Shown here: positions 46,799-55,877 of the stretch, piece after piece
Position numbering within the stretch: the first letter of the stretch is position 1
How the letters are laid out: the number at the start of each line of letters is the position of its first letter
Assembly: GCF_002256285.1 (NCBI RefSeq)
Contig: NZ_NKJE01000008.1
Location: 1-64,000, forward strand
Reading direction: 5' to 3'
DNA: 64,000 nt
Origin: Flavobacterium sp. BFFFF1
GTDB lineage: Bacteria; Bacteroidota; Bacteroidia; Flavobacteriales; Flavobacteriaceae
The notes under the pieces: generated by a model
Told to the model about the DNA's origin: nothing
The model's database searches: none
Seen by the model: the letters and a program-made list of their open reading frames with translations, nothing else
Position numbers and translations under genes: made by a program

Positions 46799-47818
46799 CT
46801 ATATGCTCGTCTTAAACTGCTGCAAAAACCGCACGTCATTTTCAAAAAACATACGGATGTCGTCTACCTGGTACAACAGCATTGCGATGCGCTCAATACC
46901 CATCCCGAAAGCAAATCCGTTGAATTCATCAGGGTTGATACCGCAATTGCGCAATACATTTGGGTCGACCATGCCACAGCCCATAATTTCGAGCCAGCCG
47001 GTTCCCTTGGTGATGCGGTAGTCCGTTTCGGTTTTTAATCCCCAGTAAATGTCAACTTCAGCACTTGGTTCCGTAAACGGGAAATACGAAGGGCGCAGGC
47101 GGATTTTTGACTTTCCGAACATCTCCTTAGTAAAATACAGGATGGTCTGTTTCAAGTCGGCGAAGGAAACATCTTTGTCGATATACAAGCCTTCCACCTG
47201 GTGAAAAATACAGTGGGAACGCGAAGAAACGGCTTCGTTGCGGAACACGCGTCCCGGAGAAATCGTCCGGATTGGCGGCTTGTTGTTTTCCATATAACGC
47301 ACCTGCACTGAAGAAGTGTGGGTACGCAATAAGATATCGGGATTGGTCTGGATGAAAAAAGTATCCTGCATGTCACGCGCCGGATGGTATTCCGGAAGGT
47401 TTAATGCAGTGAAATTGTGCCAGTCGTCCTCAATTTCCGGTCCTTCAGACACATTGAATCCAATGTTCGAAAAAACATCGGTAATTTGGTTCTTAACCAA
47501 CGAAATGGGGTGGCGCGAGCCAATGATTACCGGTTCAGCGGGACGCGTAAGGTCACCATAAATACTTTTGGTCTCCTGTTTGCTTTCCAGTTCGTCCTGG
47601 ATGGTTTTGAGTTTTTCCTCGGCAATGTTTTTCAGCGTATTGATGACCTGCCCAAATTCCTTTTTCTGGTCATTGGGTACGTTCTTGAATTCGGCGAAAA
47701 TCTCTTTTATGAGGCCTTTGCTGCCCAGGAATTTGATTCGGAATGCTTCGAGTTCTTCTTTCTTTTGTGTGGAAAAAGCCTGTGCTTCGCCAATATATTC
47801 TTTGATCTTGTCTATCAT
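46799..47818 (-). CDS. pheS: Phenylalanyl-tRNA synthetase alpha subunit
   Basis: A 339-aa class II synthetase subunit; with PheT it charges tRNA-Phe. An N-terminal coiled coil (about residues 1-90) is followed by the catalytic core with DMQDTFFIQTNP, LLRTHTSSVQVRYM (motif 2 region) and GFAFGMGIERIAMLLYQVDD (motif 3). pheT is not adjacent, as is usual in this group. A TAAATTTG promoter motif lies 20 bp upstream. Confidence 0.97.
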   Translation of the reverse strand: MIDKIKEYIGEAQAFSTQKKEELEAFRIKFLGSKGLIKEIFAEFKNVPNDQKKEFGQVINTLKNIAEEKLKTIQDELESKQETKSIYGDLTRPAEPVIIGSRHPISLVKNQITDVFSNIGFNVSEGPEIEDDWHNFTALNLPEYHPARDMQDTFFIQTNPDILLRTHTSSVQVRYMENNKPPIRTISPGRVFRNEAVSSRSHCIFHQVEGLYIDKDVSFADLKQTILYFTKEMFGKSKIRLRPSYFPFTEPSAEVDIYWGLKTETDYRITKGTGWLEIMGCGMVDPNVLRNCGINPDEFNGFAFGMGIERIAMLLYQVDDIRMFFENDVRFLQQFKTSI

Positions 47819-47837
47819 CGTTCTTTCAGTAAGTGTG

Positions 47838-47845
47838 CAAATTTA
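47838..47845 (-). promoter_or_regulatory. -7 promoter element of pheS
   Basis: TAAATTTG on the minus strand matches TAnnTTTG, 20 bp before the start codon. Confidence 0.55.
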
Positions 47846-47880
47846 CGGAAATGTTTAGAGTTTAAGAAGCTTAAAATGGA

Positions 47881-48237
47881 TCAATCAATAACTTCTTTCT
47901 CGAGGAAATAATTCACGATCGCTTCTTTCATCAAAACCGACTGCTCGCCTGCCTTAAGCGCCGGAAGCATTTCCTTTACTTTATAGTGTGGCCAGCCATC
48001 GTGGTCTACAAAATCAAATTCGTAGTAACCATAGGGCTCGAGCACGCGGCATATTGCGATGTGCATCAGGTTCAGCTTTTCGTCTTTTTTAAATTTCTGG
48101 TGTACCTTGCCAAATTCCTGAACGCCAATAAGGTAAATGATGGCGTCGAGATCGAGGTCTTCACCCTGCGAAAACTGGTCTGAAAGTATCTGTACGAGCT
48201 GTTCCCAGCGTTGTTTTAATTGTATATCTCTTGACAT
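47881..48237 (-). CDS. Small conserved-looking protein of unknown function
   Basis: A 118-aa cytoplasmic protein (MSRDIQLKQRWEQLVQILSD...DAIIYLIGVQEFGK...GYYEFDFVDHDGWPHYKVKE). I chose the Met at 48237 because the longer frame reads through an AT-rich tract (48241-48275) that recurs elsewhere. No named motif. A TATCTTTG promoter motif lies at 48293. Confidence 0.75.
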   Translation of the reverse strand: MSRDIQLKQRWEQLVQILSDQFSQGEDLDLDAIIYLIGVQEFGKVHQKFKKDEKLNLMHIAICRVLEPYGYYEFDFVDHDGWPHYKVKEMLPALKAGEQSVLMKEAIVNYFLEKEVID

Positions 48238-48275
48238 TTTAGTATTGAGAATTGGGTAGTGAGTATTGAGATGAC
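48236..48275. repeat. Short repeat shared with the bat operon spacer
   Basis: ATTTTAGTATTGAGAATT (48236-48253) occurs inverted at 56813-56830. The following stretch to 48275 resembles 56752-56786 (about 27 of 32 positions). Confidence 0.6.
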
Positions 48276-48292
48276 AGTACCTCAACAAGCGG

Positions 48293-48300
48293 CAAAGATA
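48293..48300 (-). promoter_or_regulatory. -7 promoter element of the gene at 47881
   Basis: TATCTTTG on the minus strand matches TAnnTTTG, 56 bp before the start. Confidence 0.45.
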
Positions 48301-48310
48301 AGGAGTTCGG

Positions 48311-48340
48311 TTTTGTTATTGTGCAAAAGTGCTTATCTTG
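48311..48340 (+). promoter_or_regulatory. Promoter of the cvpA-like gene
   Basis: TTTTG (48311-48315) and TATCTTG (48334-48340) are separated by 18 bp, matching the -33/-7 layout of Bacteroidota promoters. The start codon lies 18 bp further on. Confidence 0.5.
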
Positions 48341-48358
48341 GCGCAACATTTTATTGAT

Positions 48359-48865
48359 ATGATTTTATTGGATCTCATTTTTTCCGGCTTCCTGATTTTT
48401 GGCATCCTGAGCGGCCTTTGGAATGGTTTTTTCACCGAGCTGGCGTCGTTGCTTTCGCTTTTTGTCGGAATTTATGTTGCGTTTAAATTTTCGGCTGTAC
48501 TAAAGGATATTCTAATTGGGCACGTATCATGGAATCCTGAAACGGTGCAGGCTGTTGCTTTCCTGCTTACATTTATTTTAGTGGTCCTCGGCGTTATTGT
48601 TCTGGGAAAAGCGCTGACAGCGTTTGCAAATTTTACGGCTTTCGGGTTAATTAACCGCATTGCTGGTGGCGTTGTTGGATTTTTCAGAATGGTATTAATG
48701 CTCGGTGTTGCACTCATGATTTTTGAAAAACTGAACGAGGGACACACTTTTGCAAAAAAAGAAACGTTGGAAAAGTCCGTGTTTTACGGCAGCATCCTAA
48801 AAACCACTTCATGGATTTATCCCTCTATGAAAAGCTGGATTGAAACGCAGCAAAAAAAATCCTGA
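48359..48865 (+). CDS. cvpA: CvpA family membrane protein
   Basis: A 168-aa inner-membrane protein with four hydrophobic segments (LIFSGFLIFGILSGLWNG, LASLLSLFVGIYVAF, VAFLLTFILVVLGVIVLG, IAGGVVGFFRMVLMLGVALM) in the arrangement of the CvpA/colicin V production family. The ATG at 48359 is preferred because it follows the promoter and fits the family N-terminus. The stop abuts the stop of batE on the other strand with no spacer. Confidence 0.88.
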   Translation: MILLDLIFSGFLIFGILSGLWNGFFTELASLLSLFVGIYVAFKFSAVLKDILIGHVSWNPETVQAVAFLLTFILVVLGVIVLGKALTAFANFTAFGLINRIAGGVVGFFRMVLMLGVALMIFEKLNEGHTFAKKETLEKSVFYGSILKTTSWIYPSMKSWIETQQKKS

Positions 48866-49609
48866 CTATTTTATCTCCTTAATGGCATTGGATGGAACCC
48901 AGCCCTGCGTGTCATCCGGAAGCTTCACTTTTCTCCAGACATCCAGCGTATCGACCACGGCAACCTTTGTACCCTCGTGTAATACAAATGCATCAGGAGC
49001 GTCTGTTTTGGGTTCTGCTTTTACAGGCAATACATCCTCAAAAACAATCGCATTTCGTTCATCGGATGCGGCGTCTTTGCTCAGAATCGCTGAACCAACG
49101 CTTACGGCAATCACAAAAACTGCGACGAACATGCCCACGAAATAGATTCTTTTGCGAAGTGTATTTCCCGAAAAATAGTACCCAATGAAAAACAACAACG
49201 AAGCAAATGCGAAGACTACGGCAATCCACGCCCAGCTGTCATATGCAAAAGTTGCGGCAAGGTTTTCCAGCATTTTTGTAAACCCTACATGAGGCACTTC
49301 CCTGACGTCGTCGATGGCGGCTTTCTGGGCGAATTTGAGGTTATTCAAAATCACGGCATCATTTGGATCAAGCAGCAACGCCTTTTCATAGTTATAAATT
49401 GCCGGTGCAATTTTGTTCAGTTTATAGTATGCGTTGCCCAGGTTGAAATACAACTCCGCCGAATGTTTTTTAGTGCTCAGCACATTCTCATAAGAGGCAA
49501 CTGCATCAGCATAATCGCCTTTGCGGTACGATGCATTTCCTTTTTCAAATTCGCCTTGCGCGAAAGAAAAAGAAACGAACAGTAATAAGAGATAAAATAC
49601 GTTTTTCAT
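48866..49609 (-). CDS. batE: BatE: TPR and SH3-domain protein
   Basis: A 247-aa secreted or membrane-anchored protein, last gene of the Bat operon. It has a signal peptide (MKNVFYLLLLFVSFSFAQ), two or three TPRs (NASYRKGDYADAVASYENVL, NLGNAYYKLNKIAPAIYNYE), two membrane segments (about residues 117-175) and a C-terminal bacterial SH3 domain (VLHEGTKVAVVDTLDVWRKV...GWVPSNAIKEI). Bat proteins are linked to aerotolerance and stress survival in Bacteroides and Leptospira. The gene lies 18 bp after batD. Confidence 0.9.
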   Translation of the reverse strand: MKNVFYLLLLFVSFSFAQGEFEKGNASYRKGDYADAVASYENVLSTKKHSAELYFNLGNAYYKLNKIAPAIYNYEKALLLDPNDAVILNNLKFAQKAAIDDVREVPHVGFTKMLENLAATFAYDSWAWIAVVFAFASLLFFIGYYFSGNTLRKRIYFVGMFVAVFVIAVSVGSAILSKDAASDERNAIVFEDVLPVKAEPKTDAPDAFVLHEGTKVAVVDTLDVWRKVKLPDDTQGWVPSNAIKEIK

Positions 49610-49627
49610 TTTCTTGTTGTAAAAGGA

Positions 49628-51379
49628 TTAGATCTGTTTCTCCAGCGCAGAGATAATTTCAACAGCCTTTTCATAATCATTGTTTATGGTCACGCTCGAT
49701 GCGGGGGCATATCTTGCAAACTCGCAGTTTTCGGTCAGGTTTATGAAATCGTTGACGGTTTCAGGCTTTGCATTTCGCCCCAGAAGGATTTCACGGATCT
49801 TGTCTTTGCTCATCTCAGACGTCTCGATATTGGTTTTTGCCTTAAGGAAATTGTGCATTGCTTTTTCCAATGCAATGTAAAATGGTTCCTTATTTCCAAT
49901 ATTTTTCTTTGCTTCTGATAGGTATTTTTTGGCCAGCCTGTTGGACATTTTTGTCCGGTTCCCTGCAATATCGGAATCAATAGCTTGTTTTTTTCTTCTG
50001 AACAAAATCAATAGCGGAATGCATAGAAATGGCGAAAACAGCAATCCATAAAATAGCTTAGAGCCCAGAAAATCCTTTTTATTAACCGAAACAAGTTTTG
50101 TTTTAAGCTTAATAAACTCGAAATGATCTGTTTTTGAAATTTGGCGTTTATTAGAATTGCCGTTGGAAGCCACTGTCGCGTCCGATGGTGATGGCCCGTC
50201 CAACACTTTCACCAGAATTTCCGGTGACGAAATTGTCTTGTACCTTCCGGCACCCAGATCAAAATAGGAGAAAACCATGGGTTTGATCGTGTAATTCCCT
50301 TTGTACTGTGGAATGATGGTATAGGTATCGGATACTTTCCCGTTCATTCCTGATAATGGCGTATTCACCTGTTCTTTGTGCACCGGATCATACATTTCCA
50401 GCGCCGTAGGCACTACCGGCTTGGGAAGTGTAAAAAGCTTAAGGTTCCCGTTTCCGCTGACGCTGACGTTGAGTTCAAGGCTTTCCCCATTCTTCAATAC
50501 CGTTTTGGACGGTGTAACCTTAAAATCAAAACGTCCCACTGCACCGCTAAAATCCAACGGCTTTCCAGCTTCCGGCAAAGGCTTTACATTAATGACCCTT
50601 GCGCCGGCAGACACGCGCTTGTTGTCTTCCTTTAACAGCGCCTGTCCCCAGAAGTTACGGCGGTTTGTCGGAATCTGTACGTCGAGATCCAATGACAACG
50701 GTTCAATGGTAAGTTTTCCGGATTTTTGAGGATACAGCACCGTTTTCTTCAATACGACACAACGTACGCGTTCGCCATTATATGTCGCGTCTTCCGCATT
50801 CAATTGCTTAATCTCTATATTCTGGCTCCAAAAATCATTGTATTTCGGCTTGTCGAGTTCCTTAAAATTTGTCAATCCGATATTGTAGCTGATGTACAAT
50901 TTGTACACGACCGTGATGGGTTCATTGAGATACGGATTGGTTTTCGAGACATCGGCCACGAGATGAATGGCGTCATTGGCAGAAATAGAGGTGTCATTTG
51001 GATCCTTTGGCATTTCAACCGCATTCGTCACGGTAATTTTGATTGGGGTTGTCTTGTATACCTGGTGGCGTATCTCGATGGACGCCTGCTTGATGGTCAA
51101 CGATCCCTTTTGTGTGGGCAGTAGGAAATAAGAATAGGTTTTATTGAAGGTTACCTTACCGTTAATCCAGGATTGGCTCACCTGCTGGCTTGGGCCGGCG
51201 ATTACCTTAAATCCTTCAAAGCCCGGTGGTACAAAATTATCACCATCGTCGTTCATCGTAAAGTCAACGCGCAGCCTTTCGTTTAGCCCAAGGGTCGTCT
51301 TGCTGGCTTTAGCCTCAAACTGCACCTGGGCGTACAATCCGTTAAAGGCTATTAAAAAAAGGAAAATTAACTTCTTCAT
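49628..51379 (-). CDS. batD: BatD: oxygen-tolerance family protein
   Basis: A 583-aa exported protein (MKKLIFLFLIAFNGLYAQ) with repeated Ig-like beta domains (ASKTTLGLNERLRVDFTMND, SKTVLKNGESLELNVSVSGNG), then one membrane helix near residue 430-450 (FYGLLFSPFLCIPLLILF) and a basic cytoplasmic tail of about 130 residues. This is the BatD architecture. It lies between batC and batE with spacers of 28 and 18 bp. Confidence 0.93.
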   Translation of the reverse strand: MKKLIFLFLIAFNGLYAQVQFEAKASKTTLGLNERLRVDFTMNDDGDNFVPPGFEGFKVIAGPSQQVSQSWINGKVTFNKTYSYFLLPTQKGSLTIKQASIEIRHQVYKTTPIKITVTNAVEMPKDPNDTSISANDAIHLVADVSKTNPYLNEPITVVYKLYISYNIGLTNFKELDKPKYNDFWSQNIEIKQLNAEDATYNGERVRCVVLKKTVLYPQKSGKLTIEPLSLDLDVQIPTNRRNFWGQALLKEDNKRVSAGARVINVKPLPEAGKPLDFSGAVGRFDFKVTPSKTVLKNGESLELNVSVSGNGNLKLFTLPKPVVPTALEMYDPVHKEQVNTPLSGMNGKVSDTYTIIPQYKGNYTIKPMVFSYFDLGAGRYKTISSPEILVKVLDGPSPSDATVASNGNSNKRQISKTDHFEFIKLKTKLVSVNKKDFLGSKLFYGLLFSPFLCIPLLILFRRKKQAIDSDIAGNRTKMSNRLAKKYLSEAKKNIGNKEPFYIALEKAMHNFLKAKTNIETSEMSKDKIREILLGRNAKPETVNDFINLTENCEFARYAPASSVTINNDYEKAVEIISALEKQI

Positions 51380-51407
51380 CTTATTTGTTTTGTATTGTAA
51401 TCCGGTT

Positions 51408-52172
51408 TTACCAGTCTTTTTCAGTTTGTACGGGCTTGCCTTTTACCTTTTTGGCATTCACTTTCTCCTGAACTTTCTTCTCTTCATTGTTCACCGCGTC
51501 GAGCAGATTTTGCAATCGCTCTTTTGAAATGCCGCCTGGCTTTGGCTTTGGCTGGCCTTGTTGGCCTTGGTTTTTGTTGGGATCGGGTTTGTCCTTTCCG
51601 TCTTTGTTTTGGTCTTCTTTGTTTTGGTCTTTTTTATCCTGATCCTTTTTGTCCTGGTCTTTTTTGTCTTGATCTTTCTTATCCTGGTCCTTCTTATCCT
51701 GGTCTTTTTTCTTGTCCTTATTCTTCTTGTCGTCCTTTTTTGGAGGATTTTTTTTCAACATATCCTTTGCAAGGGCATAATTGTATCGTGTATGTTCATC
51801 CGCCGGATTGTTGATTAACGCGTTTTTATAATCCTCGACCGCCGCTTCGTAATTTTTTTGCTTCATGTGCACATTGCCGAGGTTGTGATAGGCCTTATGC
51901 TTTTCATCGTGTGTTTTGGCGTTCTTGATGGCCCGTTGATAAAAAAGCGCCGCTTCTTCGGCTTGGTTTTGCAGAAAAATTGCATTCCCCAAATTGTAGG
52001 TTGCAGCGGCCTTTTTAGGAAATTTGGATTGTGAAACCCGGTATTCTGCTTCTGCGTCAGCGTACTTTTTCTCTTTTATCTTTTCGTTTCCTTTTGGCAA
52101 AGAAAAATCCTTTTCCTGTGATTTGACAGCAAACGAGATAAAAATCAGCGTGTATATAAATAACCTTTTCAT
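51408..52172 (-). CDS. batC: BatC: TPR protein with charged low-complexity tail
   Basis: A 254-aa exported protein (MKRLFIYTLIFISFAVKSQ) with three TPRs (KEKKYADAEAEYRVSQSKF, NLGNAIFLQNQAEEAALFYQ, NLGNVHMKQKNYEAAVEDYK). A hydrophilic stretch made of KKDQD pentapeptide repeats comes next (about residues 155-190), then a Pro/Gln-rich linker and a short conserved end (GISKERLQNLLDAVNNEEKK). It lies 3 bp after batB. Confidence 0.92.
   Translation of the reverse strand: MKRLFIYTLIFISFAVKSQEKDFSLPKGNEKIKEKKYADAEAEYRVSQSKFPKKAAATYNLGNAIFLQNQAEEAALFYQRAIKNAKTHDEKHKAYHNLGNVHMKQKNYEAAVEDYKNALINNPADEHTRYNYALAKDMLKKNPPKKDDKKNKDKKKDQDKKDQDKKDQDKKDQDKKDQDKKDQNKEDQNKDGKDKPDPNKNQGQQGQPKPKPGGISKERLQNLLDAVNNEEKKVQEKVNAKKVKGKPVQTEKDW
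51608..51707 (-). repeat. 15-bp tandem repeats in batC
   Basis: Six or more near-identical 15-bp units code for the pentapeptide KKDQD (later KKDQN, KEDQN). Length variation by slippage would stay in frame. Confidence 0.85.
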
Positions 52173-52175
52173 GGT

Positions 52176-53216
52176 CTATTGGTCTTTTTCATTAAAGAGG
52201 TTAAGATTCCGTACCCATTTCGTTTTCTTTTCGAGAAGGAACACGTCTAATGACAGCAATACGAAGGCAAGTCCTAAAAACCATTGGAATTGTGAGTTAT
52301 AATCCGTGAATTGCTCCGACTTAAACTCCGTCTTTTCAATATTGTCCAACGCTTTTTTGACATATTCGACTACTTCCTTGGTATTGTTTCCGCTGACGTA
52401 TCCTTTGGTTGATTTAGAAATGTTTTTAAGTGCTTCCACATTCAGTTTTGTATTCACCGGATCGCCATTGCTGTCGCGTTTGTAACTTTCGATCACGCCG
52501 TTTTTACGAAGTGGAATAGGGCCGCCTTTGTCAGTCCCTACGCCAACAGTAATGATTTTCATACCCACTTTGTTGGCTTCTTCTACTGCTGTGCCAGCGC
52601 CTTCTCCATGGTCTTCCCCATCTGAAATAAGGATCAAAAGCTTATTGACTTTTTTATCTTCCTCCTTGAAAAACCCGGCCGATATCCTGACCGCATCGTC
52701 GAGCGAAGTTCCCTGCGAAGAAACCATATCCGTGTTGATGCTTTGGAGGAACATTTTAGCGACACTGTAATCTGTCGTAATCGGCAACACAGGGAAGGCG
52801 CTTCCTGCATACGCCACAATTCCGATACGGTCACTTCCAAACTGATTGATCAATTGTGATACGATCTGCTTACTTTTCTCAAGCCGGCTCGGCGCGATGT
52901 CTTCACAAAGCATACTTTTTGAAACGTCCATCGCAAACACGATGTCGATGCCTTCTCGCTTCACTGTTTCGGTCTTGGTGCCTATCTTTGGATTCACCAA
53001 CGCCACCACGAGACTGGCGAACGCTAGTAAAACCACCACCAACTTCAGTATGTGCTTGAAGAGCGATTTCTCGGGGCTTAGCTTTCGGACAAGGTCCCTG
53101 TCACCGAATTCACGCTGCTTTTTGCGTTTCCAATATAAATTATAAAGGAAAATCAACACCAGAAAAGGTATTGCAAAGAGCAGGTAAGCGTATTTTATTT
53201 CGTCAAGTTCCCACAT
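52176..53216 (-). CDS. batB: BatB: von Willebrand A domain membrane protein
   Basis: A 346-aa protein with two N-terminal membrane helices (YAYLLFAIPFLVLIFLYNLYW, LKLVVVLLAFASLVVALV), a VWA domain with the metal site DVSKSM and a conserved SDGEDHG, and a C-terminal helix (FQWFLGLAFVLLSLDVFLL). VWA domains bind protein partners through a metal ion. The gene lies 6 bp after batA. Confidence 0.94.
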   Translation of the reverse strand: MWELDEIKYAYLLFAIPFLVLIFLYNLYWKRKKQREFGDRDLVRKLSPEKSLFKHILKLVVVLLAFASLVVALVNPKIGTKTETVKREGIDIVFAMDVSKSMLCEDIAPSRLEKSKQIVSQLINQFGSDRIGIVAYAGSAFPVLPITTDYSVAKMFLQSINTDMVSSQGTSLDDAVRISAGFFKEEDKKVNKLLILISDGEDHGEGAGTAVEEANKVGMKIITVGVGTDKGGPIPLRKNGVIESYKRDSNGDPVNTKLNVEALKNISKSTKGYVSGNNTKEVVEYVKKALDNIEKTEFKSEQFTDYNSQFQWFLGLAFVLLSLDVFLLEKKTKWVRNLNLFNEKDQ

Positions 53217-53222
53217 AATTTT

Positions 53223-54227
53223 TTAGATAAAGCTCCGGTAAACGGTTTTTCTCAATGTAATTTCAACAAGCAGCAGCGCACAGGCCGCCATGGCCAACGG
53301 ACGATACTTTTCGTCGTAATCATAGAATTTCAGTTCCTGGATTTCGGTGGTTTCAAGTTTATTTATCGATTCATATATGCTTTTCAGCTTGCTGTTACTG
53401 GTCGCACGGAAGTATTTTCCTCCCGTTTTTGAGGCAATACTTTTCATCAGCGTCTCGTCAATTTCAACCTGGGCCATCCGATATAGTAACGAACCATTTG
53501 GGCCATAAGCATAGGGCGATTCTGCCATTCCATTGGTTCCAAGTCCGATAGTGTAGACCTTGATGCCGTATTCCTTTGCAATATCCGAGGCCGTTTCAGG
53601 CTCGATAAACCCCGCATTATTGACACCGTCTGTCAAGAGGATTACGATTTTACTTTTGGCCTTGCTGTCTTTCAAACGGTTTACCGCAGTGCTTAAACCC
53701 ATCCCGATTCCAGTCCCGTCCTGTAACCTTTGATCAAACTTCACATCCCTTAGCGCTTCCGTTACGGCATCTTTGTCGCTGGTCACCGGCATTTTTGTGT
53801 AGGCTTCGGAGGCGTATAAGACAACGCCAATTCGGTCATTGGGTCGTTCCTTTACAAATTCCGTAGCGACTTTCTTCAACGCGTCCAGACGGTTCGGTTT
53901 GAGGTCGCGTGCCAGCATACTTCCCGAAACGTCGATGGCCAAAACAATATCGACGCCTTTTGTGGTTTTTGTCCTGCTGCTGATGTCGACTTTCCGTGGG
54001 CGCGCGATCGCAACAATGACAAGCGTAATGGCCAATATCCTGAAAACAAAAAGTATGGGTTTGAGTTTTGCCAGAAATGATCCCGACGAAGCAAAACCTT
54101 TCAGCGAGCTGATTTTTAAAGTGGCTGTCTGCTGCCGGCGCTGCCATATATGCCAAGCGACGAGCACAGGAACTGCTGACAGCAGCCATAAAAATTCCGG
54201 ATTCAGGAAAGAGATACCTTTCATCAT
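53223..54227 (-). CDS. batA: BatA: von Willebrand A domain membrane protein
   Basis: A 334-aa paralogue of BatB. Membrane helices flank a VWA domain with the metal site AIDVSGSMLA and LTDGVNNAG. The BatA N-terminal segment ISFLNPEFLWLLSAVPVLVAW is typical. The start overlaps the stop of the upstream gene by 4 bp; a second Met 3 bp later is possible. Confidence 0.94.
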   Translation of the reverse strand: MMKGISFLNPEFLWLLSAVPVLVAWHIWQRRQQTATLKISSLKGFASSGSFLAKLKPILFVFRILAITLVIVAIARPRKVDISSRTKTTKGVDIVLAIDVSGSMLARDLKPNRLDALKKVATEFVKERPNDRIGVVLYASEAYTKMPVTSDKDAVTEALRDVKFDQRLQDGTGIGMGLSTAVNRLKDSKAKSKIVILLTDGVNNAGFIEPETASDIAKEYGIKVYTIGLGTNGMAESPYAYGPNGSLLYRMAQVEIDETLMKSIASKTGGKYFRATSNSKLKSIYESINKLETTEIQELKFYDYDEKYRPLAMAACALLLVEITLRKTVYRSFI

Positions 54228-55861
54228 GGTGCTGCAGTTTTAAGTTCAACGGATTTTATCAGGCGGTCGGTAAGCGGTTTGGCATAGCGGTCATCTTCTT
54301 CATGCACGACAATGATTTTTTGCAAGCCATTCCCCTGATGGAAATAAATCATTTCGTAAGCCATCTTGATGCTTTTGCGATTTTCCGGATCCACGCGAAG
54401 GTAGGTGCCATAAGCCTTCATGCCTACAGAACCATCCTTGTCCGTATAATCTTCTTTGTACACTGTAATACGCTGGGCACCTTTCCTTTCAAATAGTTTA
54501 ATTTCGCCTTCAATGGCATCGTCCAGCTTTATTTCGGCCTGTGGCTGATCCGGCGTTTCCTTGTAAGTGTTCGTAGCCACCATAATTCCGAATGTTCCAA
54601 AAATGTCACCATATTGAAAAGTCTGCATGTCTTTTATCAATGCCATCGCGTCTTTCGGTAGGAAATCTTCCGCGTTTATCCTTTTCAGTACCTCGGGCGT
54701 TTCAAGTGCGATAGATGGATTGCCATACTCGCTACTGATCCATTCGCCTTCCAATAGCGATTTTGTGGGATGCCCGAAAACATTATCCTTTACATAATCG
54801 ACTCCTTTAATGCCTATTAAAATGGCAAGCCCCAGTAAAACAGCGCCTATCGAAGATATGACGATCGTGGTAACGCGTTTTTGTTTTTTTCTTTTCCTAA
54901 GCTTCTCCTGCATCAACGCGTCAAGCACATTGGTGTCTTCTTCGACAATTTCTTCAGGCACCGCTTTGTGGATTAGCACAATGGAATTTTCAATTCGCTT
55001 CCTGTCTTCCTGGATTTCAAATTCAGGCGGCTGCGATTTGGCAAATTTTACCAAATCTGCCTGCTTCAAAACTTTTTCAAGATTTACAAAAGTTTCTTTT
55101 GATAGCGACAATCTCTTTTGTCCCGCCACTTTCCTGAGTGCTGTGATCAACTCCGATGTAGTGCTTTCCATCGCAGGAACATGAATTTCCTCTTCAATGT
55201 AGGTCCGGGCAATATCGGTCAGCTCTGAGTAATAAGACTTTACCTCTCCTTTTTGCCAAAGCTGTTTATTTTCAAGATTTCTCAGCAACGATGTCGCTTT
55301 CTCGATTGGTGTCTTGTAAACTGGCTGCTCCGCTTTTTTTATCTGAATTTTTTTGATCAGGTAGAATACGACGATGCCAATTCCCACGGTGGCTATTGCG
55401 ATGAGCAGGTACATCCACCAGCTGCCTGAGGGCTTTGGAGCAGCAATAGTCTCTTTGATTCCGTATAGTTTTTGTTGCAGCGTATCTACTTTCACATTCG
55501 CCACCTCAACGTTGAGTGTATCCGTGAATATTGGCTTTTTGTTGATGAGCACCTTAAGTTTTGGGATGCTGTACCGTCCGCTGTCAAACTGGGTAAGGCC
55601 GTATTTCTTAGTCAGGTCGTATTTATTCCCTTTCCTCACCGTGTCAACAACAAAATCACGGATGACCATCATCGGTCCAAAATTATTACCCTTTGGAAAA
55701 ACCACCATGGCCGACGTGTCGACTGTCGTTTTCAATGTAAGGTTGAACTGCGCGCCTATTTTATTTTTCTTCTTATCTATGCTTGCCGTGACAGTGCCCT
55801 GTTGTGGGAAAACAGCCAGGGACATGAGAAGCATAAAAAGCGAGAGGATGTATTTTTTCAT
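54224..55861 (-). CDS. BatD-like exported protein between DUF58 and BatA
   Basis: A 545-aa membrane protein. The start at 55861 gives a signal peptide (MKKYILSLFMLLMSLAVFPQ). Residues of about 25-140 are a BatD-like beta domain (VTASIDKKKNKIGAQFNLTL). A first membrane helix lies at about residues 148-170 (WWMYLLIAIATVGIGIVVFYL), followed by a helical cytoplasmic part resembling DUF4381. A second helix lies near residue 330-350 (TTIVISSIGAVLLGLAILIG), then a C-terminal globular domain (TKSLLEGEWISSEYGN...IIVVHEEDD). The position matches the variable extra gene of flavobacterial bat operons. The role of the C-terminal domain is unknown. Confidence 0.82.
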   Translation of the reverse strand: MKKYILSLFMLLMSLAVFPQQGTVTASIDKKKNKIGAQFNLTLKTTVDTSAMVVFPKGNNFGPMMVIRDFVVDTVRKGNKYDLTKKYGLTQFDSGRYSIPKLKVLINKKPIFTDTLNVEVANVKVDTLQQKLYGIKETIAAPKPSGSWWMYLLIAIATVGIGIVVFYLIKKIQIKKAEQPVYKTPIEKATSLLRNLENKQLWQKGEVKSYYSELTDIARTYIEEEIHVPAMESTTSELITALRKVAGQKRLSLSKETFVNLEKVLKQADLVKFAKSQPPEFEIQEDRKRIENSIVLIHKAVPEEIVEEDTNVLDALMQEKLRKRKKQKRVTTIVISSIGAVLLGLAILIGIKGVDYVKDNVFGHPTKSLLEGEWISSEYGNPSIALETPEVLKRINAEDFLPKDAMALIKDMQTFQYGDIFGTFGIMVATNTYKETPDQPQAEIKLDDAIEGEIKLFERKGAQRITVYKEDYTDKDGSVGMKAYGTYLRVDPENRKSIKMAYEMIYFHQGNGLQKIIVVHEEDDRYAKPLTDRLIKSVELKTAAP

Positions 55862-55877
55862 TTTTGGGATAACGTCA

